A stretch of DNA of 64,000 bases from Branchiostoma floridae (Eukaryota; Chordata; Leptocardii; Amphioxiformes; Branchiostomatidae): NCBI RefSeq assembly GCF_000003815.2, contig NC_049979.1, positions 34,503,738 to 34,567,737 on the forward strand, read 5' to 3'. This document shows, in pieces, positions 13,504-23,748 of this stretch (position 1 is the stretch's first letter; each line of letters starts with the position of its first letter). The notes under the pieces are model-generated. The model was not told where the DNA came from. It saw only the letters and a list, made by a program, of their open reading frames with translations, and ran no database searches. The position numbers and the translations under genes are program-made.

Positions 13504-13734
13504 GTTCTATGTCCCAGTTGGAACAAGGAGTTTTAACCTCCTTGGTTGGAAGTTAGCACCAAACAGGAAGGAGGGCAATTAGCACCTACACTGCAAGCAC
13601 AGTTTGAATGGGAGACAATTGGATGTTAATAGCCTTTGTTCTAACCGACTGGGGGCAGATTCTACATGGCAAATGGACACCTCTTGGCTGTTTGGTACTA
13701 TCTTATGCCATTGTAGGATCTGCTTGGAGATTAG
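13142..13734. repeat. MITE family member with GATCCTAC-type inverted ends
   Basis: The left end (AATCTCCATGCAGATCCTAC then GCATAAGATAGTATCAAA) and the inverted right end (GGTACTATCTTATGCC.. TAGGATCTGCTTGGAGATT) match the ends of the copies at 17132-17308 and 38391-38702. Here the arms are about 590 bp apart, so this copy either carries an insertion or is two neighbouring halves. It covers the proposed WDR81 poly(A) signal region. Confidence 0.5.
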
Positions 13735-14487
13735 ATCGTGCCCCATGGGCTCATGTCTAACTTTATATTCAGAGCCCATTTTGAAAACAGGCACTACCAA
13801 TGTTTAATATGGACTACACAAAGTAACCAAAAGGGGTAAGCCCGTTTTCAAAATGGGCTTTGAATATAAACAGAGACAAGAGTCCACAGGACACAATCCT
13901 CTGTGAAGTAATCATGCTATTTGCAGTGTGGCTGAGGTGTTTGATACTCTCTTTAATCAATGATGGCTACTGTAGCATTTGCTCATAAATCATGTGAGGC
14001 CCCCATTTGCACAATTTATTTCCACTTGACTCACAGTTCCACTTTACCTAACTTCCACATGCCACAATAATTGAAATTCCCTTCATTTTAATACCACTAC
14101 AGAATTATTTATTTTCATGTCAATTAATGAATTATGCAAGATATTGTTTGGCAAAAGTATGGAGGTCTTGTAGATGTTAGGAAAACACACAGCAGATACA
14201 TTTCACTAAAAAAACAGAACTTTATGAATAGCACTAGTAGTGTAAGTGTAAGAAAAGTACCACTGTTGCCACATGATAAAAAAATAAACTACCTCACCTT
14301 AAATGACTTAATGCATTTCTCGTCACAACTTGCTTACGTGTACTTGCTGAGACTGTCCTGTCCTGCTACTTTTAAAGGAGGTTTGAAATTCAACTGGGGG
14401 CATGGCTTTATTGGAATCAGTCTATTCCAATTCATTATGACATAGAACGTTCAAGAAGTTGATTTTAAGAACATCACCTAGTAGGCT

Positions 14488-15145
14488 TAGCCTCGGCCAT
14501 AGCAGGCTCTCTATGGACTTTTTTGGCACTTTTGCTGGCCATTTCTTTTTGTACTGGGTAGCTGATTGCTGGCCTCTCTCATAGCCGTCCATTTTAGAGC
14601 CTGCATTTTTTCGGCGGTACAAAGTCATATTATAAAACGATTAGCCATTCATCTGCCCTATTAACACATACGTTAGGAATAATTCGTGAGAGGCAATTCG
14701 CATGTCGGCTGCAAGCATTTTACAACTCGGGCGACACGCGCCTCCCGGCCGCCATCTGTCACGGCCTACGCGCTCCGCCCAAGCAAAGGCGTCGGACATA
14801 CCAAAAGAACGTCGAACTGGTAAGTTTCACTTCTGTGTTTTTAAAAAGCAGTTTGACCCCGAAACCGTTAGAGAATTGTCGGGTCAGTGCACGCGGGGCG
14901 TGACAGCGCACTGTCCGCGTCCGGCGGAGATGCGTGCAGTTTATTAGCCGTCCACGGCAGGCAGGGAATTCGCACCTCCTTGTTAATCGCCCTAATCGTT
15001 TTATAATATGACTTTGTACCGCCGAAAAAATGCAGGCTCTAAAATGGACGGCTATGAGAGAGGCCAGCAATCAGCGACCCAGTACAAAAAGAAATGGCCA
15101 GCAAAAGTGCCAAAAAAGTCCATAGAGAGCCTGCTATGGAGGCTA
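14488..15145. mobile_element. Long-TIR element (Mutator-like?) in the KLHL copy 1 3' flank
   Basis: Arms 14488-14644 and 14992-15145 are nearly perfect inverted repeats of about 155 bp around 347 bp of GC-richer unique DNA. The word TAGTAGGCTTA occurs on both flanks (14479-14489 and 15146-15156), giving a 9-11 bp target duplication; the last two bases may belong to the TIR. The paralogous 3' flank of KLHL copy 2 (about 22655-22690) has the same flanking sequence uninterrupted, an empty site. Long TIRs plus a 9-11 bp duplication fit a Mutator-like element; the class is an inference, as no transposase is present. Confidence 0.75.
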
Positions 15146-15249
15146 TAGTAGGCTTAACAAGTAACATTGTCACATTTTTACTAGTATGGCATGAATGAGT
15201 TGAACGGGTGAGCTCTTAGAAGTACAAGGTTTTCTGTTGTGCATCAAAT

Positions 15250-16944
15250 TCAACCCTTCAATATAGTAACACAAACTAGGTCAAACAGACCCTCGGGCAT
15301 GGTCCCCACCTGCGTAAGTGACTTGTCTTCTGGATTGAGTTGCAAAATCTTTGTCGTTCCATTGTTAGTGTTGTCCCGGCCTCCATAGATGTAAATCTCC
15401 CCACTAAAGACAGTCATACCACATCTGCGCACAGCATCATGGTGGGCTACAACAGTCCACAGGTCCTCAGGCCTGTAACACAGCACCTTTGAAGGGAGCC
15501 CAGCAACATAGATGCTGCCATTGAGAGCTGAAGCGGTGATAACTGAAGCCGCTTCAGGCATGGACGCTACTGAATACCACTGAGAGTCTCCCGGGGTAAA
15601 GCGGTATACTGTAGATGTGTCACACTTCTCAGCATCACGTCCACCCATCGTGTATATGCTACCATCCAACACTGCAACTGCATGACAGTACTTTGGCTGT
15701 GGGAGTGGAACACCTTCAGTCCACTTGTTCAGGCTTTGGTCATAGACTTCAACATCTGCTGTTACACATAGAGGTGAGCGGCTGATTCTTCCACCAATTG
15801 CATATACTTTCCCATGCACCACTGCCAGCTTACAATAGGGTCGTGCTGTGTGCATTGGAGTAACCTCAGACCAGGAGTCAAGTCTTGCCTGATATAGCCA
15901 AACATCTGGGCCCTCAATCCCACCAGATACGATAATATCACTTGTGCCTAAAACAGCCACAGCAAAGCCATGGTCATCCCTGTTCTTCATTGTGGTCAAG
16001 GAAGTCCAACTTTCACCTGATGGTGCAGAGGAGTGAGTAATGGTGATTGCATTACTGTACATAGAAGGGTGTCCTTCTTCTAATTTCTCGTTCCCTCCAA
16101 TGACCACTACTGCCTCCCTCAGACCACTGGCATGGCGGGGACGGGTGCGGGGTGATTGGACTTCTCCAGGGAAAGCATAATTTCTTAAAGTTTCAGTAAC
16201 AACATCTGGGCAGCACTTGCGCATGGCCTTGTCTGTCTCCACCTTCTCCATGAAATACCTCCTATCCATGAAGGGGAACCTGACCAGCTCCATCAGCTCT
16301 CTCATCTCCTTCTTCCTCTTCCTGGTGTCATGGTTGATCCATCTCAGCACTGCCGTGTACACTGTCTCTTCAGGAGCATTCAGGTCATCTGATGAGATGA
16401 GCTTGATGAGCTGGTCCTTTGTCAACAAAAGGAACTCAGGTGTTTTGCAGGCTGCTGCAAACTCTTTCAAGGCATACGACAATGCCTCTGCCTCCAGGTT
16501 GGAGTTTAGCATGCCGCCCAAGTTAACCATCTTCATACAGTTTTTGACACATAGACTGTCCGTTAGGAACTTTGTGCATGCATCGCTCACTGGTGGAACC
16601 TGGAAGAAGCTGGCCCCTTCCATCAGTTCTACAGCATTGTCCTCTGTGATGGTTACCTTGGACGTGTAGGCATACTCGACAAGAAGCTGCAAGGCACTGG
16701 GGCTGGCCTCGTGAATGGTAACCTTATGCTCCTTGCTCTCACGGTGTCCATTGCAGAACATCGCACGAAAATATCCACTGCAAGCAGCGAGTACATTTCT
16801 GTGGCACGGGATCTCTTTTCCCGAGACACAAAGGACGACATCTACCAGCAGGGTTTCCGATCGCAGTTCCTGCAAACCCTGCAAGAGGGCAGTTGAGTGT
16901 ATATCGTGGCAGAAGTCAAGTGACCTCTGTGCTGCTGCCATCAT
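15250..16944 (-). CDS. KLHL24/KLHL6-like BTB-BACK-Kelch protein, copy 1
   Basis: 564 residues in one uninterrupted exon. Residues about 15-125 form a BTB domain (LLVDVVLCVSGKEIPCHRNV, FRAMFCNGHRESKEH), about 130-235 a BACK domain (SSDDLNAPEETVYTAVLRW), then a linker with SPRTRPRHASG and six Kelch-type blades to a terminal CVTI. The SPRTRPR linker and the GCVTI-like end are features of the KLHL6/24/35 group. Such proteins are usually CUL3 ubiquitin-ligase substrate adaptors, with BTB and BACK binding CUL3 and Kelch binding substrate; no substrate can be inferred. The ATG follows a conserved acceptor, TTGCATTGCAG, 9 bases upstream (16954-16956 on the + strand), so the 5' UTR is spliced. This copy lacks three residues (QAP) near the N-terminus relative to copies 2 and 3. 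Confidence 0.9.
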   Translation of the reverse strand: MMAAAQRSLDFCHDIHSTALLQGLQELRSETLLVDVVLCVSGKEIPCHRNVLAACSGYFRAMFCNGHRESKEHKVTIHEASPSALQLLVEYAYTSKVTITEDNAVELMEGASFFQVPPVSDACTKFLTDSLCVKNCMKMVNLGGMLNSNLEAEALSYALKEFAAACKTPEFLLLTKDQLIKLISSDDLNAPEETVYTAVLRWINHDTRKRKKEMRELMELVRFPFMDRRYFMEKVETDKAMRKCCPDVVTETLRNYAFPGEVQSPRTRPRHASGLREAVVVIGGNEKLEEGHPSMYSNAITITHSSAPSGESWTSLTTMKNRDDHGFAVAVLGTSDIIVSGGIEGPDVWLYQARLDSWSEVTPMHTARPYCKLAVVHGKVYAIGGRISRSPLCVTADVEVYDQSLNKWTEGVPLPQPKYCHAVAVLDGSIYTMGGRDAEKCDTSTVYRFTPGDSQWYSVASMPEAASVITASALNGSIYVAGLPSKVLCYRPEDLWTVVAHHDAVRRCGMTVFSGEIYIYGGRDNTNNGTTKILQLNPEDKSLTQVGTMPEGLFDLVCVTILKG

Positions 16945-17131
16945 AGCCTATGTCTGCAATGCAAAAACTCTTTATCAGTTAGTTATACTTCTACTTTCTA
17001 GACACAAAAATACCTCACATAGATAGCTCAATCTATTACCACGCAAACTAATACTGTATAAGATGTCAGCCTTCACCCTCTCACACAGCTCAGAATGACA
17101 CACAGAAACAACATACAGGCTAGCCCAGATA

Positions 17132-17308
17132 TTAATCTCCAAGCAGATCCTACAATGGCATAAGATAGTACCAAACTGGCCAAGGAGTGCAGTCAGTCAA
17201 GAGGTATCCCTTCCTGGTAGCCAAAAACACTCCTTAGCAGGCTTCACTCCTCGCCAGCTTTTGATACTATCTCATGCTACCGTAAGATCTGCTTGGAGTT
17301 GGAGATTA
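17132..17308. mobile_element. MITE, ~177 bp, GATCC-type inverted ends
   Basis: TAATCTCCAAGCAGATCCTA at the left and its inverted counterpart (GATCTGCTTGGAG..GGAGATTA) at the right enclose internal inverted words (GCATAAGATAGTACCAAA / TTTTGATACTATCTCATGC). Same family as 13142-13734 and 38391-38702. It lies in the 5' UTR intron of KLHL copy 1. Confidence 0.65.
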
Positions 17309-18050
17309 CCTAGCAGATAAATGACAATGTATGTGTCCCTGTGTTTTGTTGGCCTGCTTATATGCACCACCTTCATGTACTCACAGTCACACTAAACTTG
17401 AAATGATCTACATATTAACATTAACAATAAAAAAGCTGGGCAATAGCATTACCTCAGAAACCATTACCATACTAACTTAGTACCTTTGTGCAAAAACTCA
17501 GGCTGGGGACGTGAGAACTGGGTAGACAATCTGGTAATTCTCATCCCAAAAACAATGGCATTGTGATGCCAACAAGGTGTTGTAAAACTTTTAACAAAAT
17601 TTTACACAAGGTTGTGAACAGTCTAGGGTTTATGAATGAGAATAAAAGGAGAAGAATGTAGCTTGTAACAGTTTGCTGGGGGAAGAAACCACATGCTCAA
17701 ATGTGTGTAGGTTGCTTCACAAATCATGATGGCACACTATAAATTCTGCAGTTTCTGAACACCAAATGCCAATTTTTCAACATTGATAATTATAAAACTT
17801 GATCAAATATTTCTATGATCGGCTCTTTGGGGGTGGGGGTAGCTGACAAAGCTTATAGCTGTAATTCTGTAACAGGGTATTTTTCTTACACGAATGGGAG
17901 AGGTTGCAAGTAACTTGAACCAGATGGTCTTCCCGGACAAAATAATTTTTGATGACAGAAAACCGGTATTTTTTAGTGACTCTCGCTTCTCAGTTTCAAA
18001 ATACCTTCTGATTACTGAATAGTTCTATAGCAACGACAGTTTACTCTTAC

Positions 18051-18544
18051 CTGACACTTTCGCACGGCTAACTTGTTTTCTGGGAATAAATTGGGTACCA
18101 GCAAACGATTTGGTCACCGCACAGCCAAGCCACACACTGTCACAGAGAAGTGCAGCGGAAAACTTCCCGGAAGGTCAAAGGTTATAATTGGAATGATAGA
18201 AATCACGGAATAGGGGTGGAAGGTAACGTTAGTGCATGGTGATATTCCACCAATAAGACTCTAAGAACGGAGGCTGGAAGTACATTGACAATAGTTTACA
18301 TTTAATTACATCATTCTTAAAATATAGAATATATGTGTTATGAAGCAACTGTTTTGGATCCTTCCTTTCATTACACGTCATTCTCCGCACCCCCTTCCGT
18401 GATTTCTATCATTCCAATGATAACCTTTGACCTTCCAAATAGTTTCCCGCGCTTTTCTGTGTCGCTTGGCCAGATCGTCTACAGTCACCCAGCGGATAGC
18501 TTTATTCCCGGACAACAGAAGAAAGAACTGTAAAAGTGTGCCAG
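18051..18544. promoter_or_regulatory. Divergent promoter and first exons of KLHL copies 1 and 2
   Basis: Two diverged inverted copies of one promoter/first-exon sequence face each other. On the - strand the copy 1 first exon ends at 18051 (donor TGTCAG|GTAAGA). On the + strand the copy 2 first exon ends at 18544 (GTGCCAG|GTAAGA). In each arm an ATTCCAAT-type CCAAT box lies beside a DR1 element, AGGTCA-A-AGGTTA: 18172-18184 for copy 1 and, inverted, 18421-18433 for copy 2. The flanking word TTCCGTGATTTCTATC is conserved in both arms and in copy 3. No TATA box is visible. Transcription start sites are not determinable. Confidence 0.65.
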
Positions 18545-19500
18545 GTAAGAAACTGTCGTTGCTACTAGCTACTCTAAAACTACTTTCTCAATGTCAGAGA
18601 GCCTATCTTGGAACTGAGAAGGAATAGAGATCACTGAATGGTACCGTTTTTCTCAAAATAATTTATTTCTGTCAAGCAAATTTCGCCCGGGAAGACCATC
18701 TGGTTCTTGTTACAGTCCGAGGGACTTGGTGGTTCCAATGAGCGTAGCTGTTCGTATATCATGGGCATGAAAAAAAGGGAGAGGGGGAGGGATGACAACC
18801 CCTCCGTTCAAAATAATACCCTGATTCAGAAACAAGGGAAGTTGCATGCATGATATATTCACGACTTTCACACTTCCCATAACTCGTTTACTGGGTTTAC
18901 GGAAAACCCTGGGCCCAGCAGGATAGCGTGCAGGCTTTTTAGGCCCCCTTTTGGAACAACAAGGGTAGGCATGGGGGTTTGGCACCTAATTGAATGTTTT
19001 AAAGCTGCAAAATGTATAACTGGGTACAGTTTCAGCTCAGAATGCATCGATTTGGTGTAGAAATGGGGGTGGGTAGCTGCAATAAACAAGCAGCATCCAT
19101 CACAGAAACCCCAAAATGTACTCTTCTCTGTGGCTATACTGTCAGCCATGTAACCCAGCATTCAAAAATTCCAATAGGGCAAAACCACCATACATAACCT
19201 TGGGGCCCAAAAAGGGTAGCCTGGCTAGCCTGCAGGCTAACCTGCTCCAAAAACCCCGCGTTTACTAGTGTCAAGTTTTGTGGTCAGAAGTATAAACTAG
19301 CCAAACTCGCAAAACTCCTACTACGTGAAAATCCTACTGAGTGTGAACAATTACCTTGGCAGTAGAGACTGAGATACTAGTACTTTTACTACTCTCCGAG
19401 CAGAGGTCGGTGGGAAAAATCATGACCTTTTCATCGTTGTTTTTTTTTTTGATTGACCTTCCGATCTTGGAGAGTAGCTTTTACTTCGGTGAGGAATACC

Positions 19501-20437
19501 GGGTTTACGGAAAAGGCTGGGCTGTCTACCTGGGCTGTCTACCTGGGCTGTCTACCTGGGCTGGCTATCACGTCAGGCTACTTGGACCTACGAAAGCCCA
19601 TTGGGACAAAAGCTGTTTTAGCAGTAGGGGCTGTTTGTGCTCAGCGAAGGATCTGTGTGTTATTATGTGAAAGAGCTGTGTGAAGTGGCAGTGTGTGAAG
19701 GACCTGTTTGAATCAGTTTGGGTTTGAATCAGTTGATATGCCACCAATCTTGTGCACTTTGGAAGGGCTCTTAACACGACTTTCCTCCCTTCACTAGGGT
19801 AGAGAAAAGAGTACCTAGCTTCGGTAAGGGCCCTCCCTCAGATAGGGCAAAGAACCCACCACACTTACGGAAAAGACTAGGGGTCCTTCCTTCCCAGTGT
19901 AAGTGGTTCAAAACCTTAAGTCCTATGGCCGCACCTGGGGTAATTGCTGTCGTATTGAGGTCACCTGAGTTAGCACCAAATGGCAGCAGTTCCAGACCCT
20001 TGCACTTTTAGCAACGCTTATTTTAAGCTCCTCACAATTCAATTGTTGATCCTAATGTATGGCGCAGAAGCCTGGACCCTGACAGCTCCTAAAGAACGGC
20101 TCCTGGCCGCCTTTGACCAACTAGCCACCAGTCTTAAGACTAATCCAATCAGCCCAATAAGTCGTGTTAATAGCCCTTCCCAAGGGTACAAGATCGGTGG
20201 CATATCAACTGATTTGAACCCAGAACCTCTTGGTTATGTAACACACACAATAGCTTCACACATAGCTTCTTCATTGAGCACAAACTGCTACCCCTACTGC
20301 TAAAACAGCTCTACTGCTAAAACAGCTTTTGTCCCAATGGGCTTTCGTAGGTTCAAGTAGCCTGACGTGATAGCCAGCCCAGGTAGACAGCCCAGGTAGA
20401 CAGCCCAGGTAGACAGCCCAGCCTTTTCCGTAAACTC
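19501..20437. mobile_element. 937-bp element with long inverted arms carrying 13-bp tandem repeats
   Basis: Arms of about 130 bp (19501-19630 and about 20305-20437) are inverted copies. Each contains three tandem 13-bp units (GGCTGTCTACCTG) next to the end. The ends are GGGTTTACGG and CCGTAAACTC. The 9-bp word AGGAATACC flanks both sides (19492-19500 and 20438-20446). A 9-bp duplication and long arms fit a Mutator-like non-autonomous element. The interior holds SINE-body fragments (about 19750-19970 forward, 20140-20270 reverse), probably later insertions. It lies in the 5' UTR intron of KLHL copy 2. Confidence 0.72.
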
Positions 20438-20834
20438 AGGAATACCGGTAGTGCATCAGTTTTGTTGCTGCCTTTCAGCAAGGAGACTCAATTTTATGCT
20501 GTTTGAACCTCCATGATGGTCCATAGGAAGCCCAGTAGAACACATGGACATATACATTGTAATATTTAGCATAGTCTGTGTAACACAAAATCTGCTGTCC
20601 AGGGCTGTAACTGGCCCCTCCCAGAGGAGGGGGCCAGCAGATATTTGGCCAAGCTGCTATAAGCGAGATTTAATTAGGTGATACTAGTATCTAGCACTGT
20701 TTGTCGTGTCCGTCTGTCCCAATTTTTTTGTTTGTATGTGTATTAATCAGAGCTGATTACCTTGCATTGTGCTGAGATTGAGCACTCTTGTATCTAGAAA
20801 TACAACAAGTGTTTTTGCATTGCAGACTTAGGCA

Positions 20835-22541
20835 ATGATGGCAGCAGCACAGAGGTCACAGGCGCCGCTTGATTTCTGCTATGATACACACTCAACTGCC
20901 CTCTTGCAGGGTTTGCAGGAACTGCGATCGGAAAACCTGCTTGTAGATGTCATCCTTTGTGTCTCGGGTAAAGAGATCCCGTGCCACAGAAATGTACTCG
21001 CTGCTTGCAGTGGATATTTTCGTGCGATGTTCTGCAATGGACACCGTGAGAGCAAGGAGCATAAGGTTACCATTCATGAGGCCAGCGCCAGTGCCTTGCA
21101 GCTTCTTGTCGACTACGCCTACATGTCAAAGGTTACCATCACAGAGGACAATGCTGTAGAACTGATGGAAGGGGCCAGCTTCTTCCAGGTTCCACCAGTG
21201 AGCGATGCATGCACAAAGTTCCTAACAGACAGCCTATGTGTCAATAACTGTATGAAGATGGTAAACTTGGGCGGCATGCTTAACTCCAAACTGGAGGCAG
21301 AGGCATTATCGTTTGCCATGAAAGAGTTTGCAGCAGCCAGCAAAACACCTGAGTTCCTTGGGTTGACAAAGGACCAGCTCATCAAGCTCATCTCATCAGA
21401 TGACCTGAATGCTCCAGAAGAGACAGTGTACACGGCAGTGCTGAGATGGATCAACCATGACACCAGGAAGAGGAAGAAGGAGATGAAAGAACTGATGGAA
21501 CTGGTCAGGTTCCCCTACATGGACAGGATGTACTTCATGGAGAAGGTACAGTTAAACAAGGTCATGCTCAACAGCTGCCGGGATGTTGTCACAGAAACTG
21601 TGAGGCATTATGCGTTCCCTGGAGAAGTCCAGTCACCTCGCACCCGTCCCCGCCGTGCCACTGGTCTGAGGGAGGCAGTAGTGGTCATAGGAGGGAATGA
21701 GACAGTATTAGAGAAAACTCCTTTGGCTTACAGCAATGCCATCAACATGACTTACTCCTTTGCACCATCAAGTGAAAGTTGGATTTCTATGACCACAATG
21801 AAGAACAGGAATGACCATGGATTTGCTGTGGCTGTTTTGGGGACAAGCGACATCATGGTTTCCAGTGGGATTCAGTGCCAGGGCGTTTGGCTGTATCTGG
21901 CAAAACTTGACTCCTGGTCTAAACTTACCCCAATGCACACAGAACGGGACTATTGCAAGCTGGCAGTGGTGCAAGGAAAAGTGTACGCAATTGGTGGGAG
22001 AACCGACGACGCACCTCTACGCGTAATAGCAGATGTTGAAGTCTATGACCAAAGCCTGAACAAGTGGACTGAAGGTGTTTCACTCCCACAGCCAAGGTAC
22101 CTGCATGCAGTTGCAGTGTTAGATCGTAACATATATGTGATGGGTGGATTTGATGCTGAGGACTATGAGACATCTACCGTATACCGCTTTACCCCGGGAG
22201 ACTCTCAGTGGTATTCAGTAAAGGACATGCCTGAGGAAGCTTCATTTATCACTGCTTCAGTTCTCAATGGTAGCATCTATGTTGCTGGGTTTCCCTCAAA
22301 CTTGCTGTGTTACAGGCCTCAGGAGGACTTGTGGACTGTTGTAGCCCACCATGACACTGTACGCAAATGTGGTATGACTGTGTTTGGTGGGGAGATTTAC
22401 ATCTATGGAGGCTGTGACGACAATGTCAATGGAACGACAAAGGTTTTACAACTGAATCCAGAAGATAAGTCACTTAAGCAGGTGGGAAACATGCCCAAGC
22501 GTCTGATTGACCATGTTTGTGTTACTATATTGAAGGGTTAA
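20835..22541 (+). CDS. KLHL24/KLHL6-like BTB-BACK-Kelch protein, copy 2
   Basis: 568 residues, single coding exon. BTB about residues 18-128 (NLLVDVILCVSGKEIPCHRN), BACK about 133-238, the SPRTRPRRATG linker, then Kelch blades (VYAIGGRTDDAPLRVIADVE, YVMGGFDAEDYETSTVYRF, IYIYGGCDD) and a terminal VCVTILKG. The start is the first ATG after the acceptor TTGCATTGCAG, nine bases upstream; the two leading Met codons are shared by all copies. The untranslated first exon is proposed to end at 18544. Expected role is CUL3 adaptor (family knowledge). The Kelch surface differs from copies 1 and 3 more than the BTB/BACK part does, by eye, which suggests substrate divergence. Confidence 0.92.
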   Translation: MMAAAQRSQAPLDFCYDTHSTALLQGLQELRSENLLVDVILCVSGKEIPCHRNVLAACSGYFRAMFCNGHRESKEHKVTIHEASASALQLLVDYAYMSKVTITEDNAVELMEGASFFQVPPVSDACTKFLTDSLCVNNCMKMVNLGGMLNSKLEAEALSFAMKEFAAASKTPEFLGLTKDQLIKLISSDDLNAPEETVYTAVLRWINHDTRKRKKEMKELMELVRFPYMDRMYFMEKVQLNKVMLNSCRDVVTETVRHYAFPGEVQSPRTRPRRATGLREAVVVIGGNETVLEKTPLAYSNAINMTYSFAPSSESWISMTTMKNRNDHGFAVAVLGTSDIMVSSGIQCQGVWLYLAKLDSWSKLTPMHTERDYCKLAVVQGKVYAIGGRTDDAPLRVIADVEVYDQSLNKWTEGVSLPQPRYLHAVAVLDRNIYVMGGFDAEDYETSTVYRFTPGDSQWYSVKDMPEEASFITASVLNGSIYVAGFPSNLLCYRPQEDLWTVVAHHDTVRKCGMTVFGGEIYIYGGCDDNVNGTTKVLQLNPEDKSLKQVGNMPKRLIDHVCVTILKG

Positions 22542-22808
22542 ACTTGAGGTACAACAGAGAACATTGTACTTCTAAGGGCTCACATGTTCAACTCATGCCA
22601 TACTAGTAAAAAGGTGACAAGCAGAGGGGACCAATGTTTTGTCAATGGACAATGTTACTTGTTAAGCCTACTAGATGATGTTGTTTAAAATGTATAATGA
22701 TTGAAGTAGACTGATCCCAAAGCCATGCCTCCTCTTCGAGTCCTAAAACCTCCGTGAAAAACAGCAGTTGATGGACACAACAACAGTCTTTATTTCGTCA
22801 AGTACATT

Positions 22809-22866
22809 GTGTATGCAAGTTGTGAAGGGAAATTAGGGTGTATGCAAGTTGTGAAGGGAAATTAGG
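22809..22866 (+). repeat. Two tandem copies of a 29-bp unit
   Basis: The unit GTGTATGCAAGTTGTGAAGG plus nine more bases occurs twice in direct succession in the 3' flank of KLHL copy 2. Copy 3 has only a single diverged version near 28225. Confidence 0.7.
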
Positions 22867-23438
22867 GTGTTTTTGTTTTGGCTATAGACTAGTATTTGAC
22901 AATTTGCTCATTTAGTAGAACAGTTAGCACATTCAAAGTGTTTTATCAAATCATGTAGATAAATCATGTAGAGAAAGGCTACTCAATTCCACTCTGCTAT
23001 TTAAGCTTGTGAGCTAGGGTTTTGCCATGGCAGAGTCCATATGTTCAAGCTGAATTTGAAATGGAAAAGAAAAGGACTTTCTTAACCCAGGCAGAAGACA
23101 CCCCCATCGGTTGTAGCCTGTATCCATTAACATAAGTAACCTATACAAATCCTGTAGTATTGAAAACCTTAAGTAATGTTTGTTTTCTATGTGTATCCTA
23201 TCAAGGGAAGAATATTGTTACCTATTGTTACATATCAATATTGATACCAGTCTAGTAAATTCTACCTGAGTTAAGGTGCCAGGTGAAGTCCTACCCTTTA
23301 TTTGTTGTCTAGTACATGTAGATGTTTGTTACAAGAGAAAATGGCTACAGCACTAAGTATACTACAGTTCTGCCTTATTACTATATTACAATTCTTCACT
23401 CTTAGTTTGAATATATGACTGTTTTTTTTCAGGTTCAA

Positions 23439-23444
23439 AATAAA
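23439..23444 (+). terminator. Candidate poly(A) signal, KLHL copy 2
   Basis: AATAAA lies about 0.9 kb after the stop and is followed within 25 bases by a TGTG/T-rich stretch. The 3' UTR is otherwise unmarked. Confidence 0.35.
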
Positions 23445-23641
23445 ATTTAGGTCTACTGTGTTTTTCTCTGGGTAACTTTTCTAGTCTATACAGTGCATTA
23501 TATCATATACACAATCATGTAATTGTATGTTCATGTATATTAATATGCAAATAAGGGCACAATATGCATAATCATTAAGCAAATACCTCAATGACTTGCA
23601 CAACCAGACTTCTGATTTGTAAGATTGGGCTAGAGTTCATT

Positions 23642-23748
23642 CATCATCATCATCCAGTGGTGCTGGTTGCACCGATGACTCTCCTTCCATCCATCCCTAT
23701 CCTCCATAGCCTTAGGCAGGTCTTCAGCTGAGCAGGAAGCATCTTCAC
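23642..23748 (-). mobile_element. 5'-truncated LINE tail inserted in the KLHL copy 2 flank
   Basis: On the - strand the fragment encodes a peptide like DLPKAMEDRDGWKERVIGA, followed by a stop and a GATGATGATGA tail, the usual C-terminus and 3' end of an endonuclease-RT LINE. AGAGTTCATT flanks both sides (23632-23641 and 23749-23758). The paralogous flank of copy 3 (about 29505-29530) lacks the insert, so the insertion postdates the duplication. Confidence 0.75.

Larger units (their letters stand above)
13795..18235 (-). repeat. Duplication unit 1 (KLHL copy 1, inverted)
   Basis: 13795-14110 is the reverse complement (diverged) of 23950-24290 beyond KLHL copy 2. 15160-18235 matches, in reverse, the promoter, first exon, intron ends, coding exon and 3' flank of copies 2 and 3. 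The unit is therefore an inverted copy joined promoter to promoter with unit 2. Confidence 0.75.
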
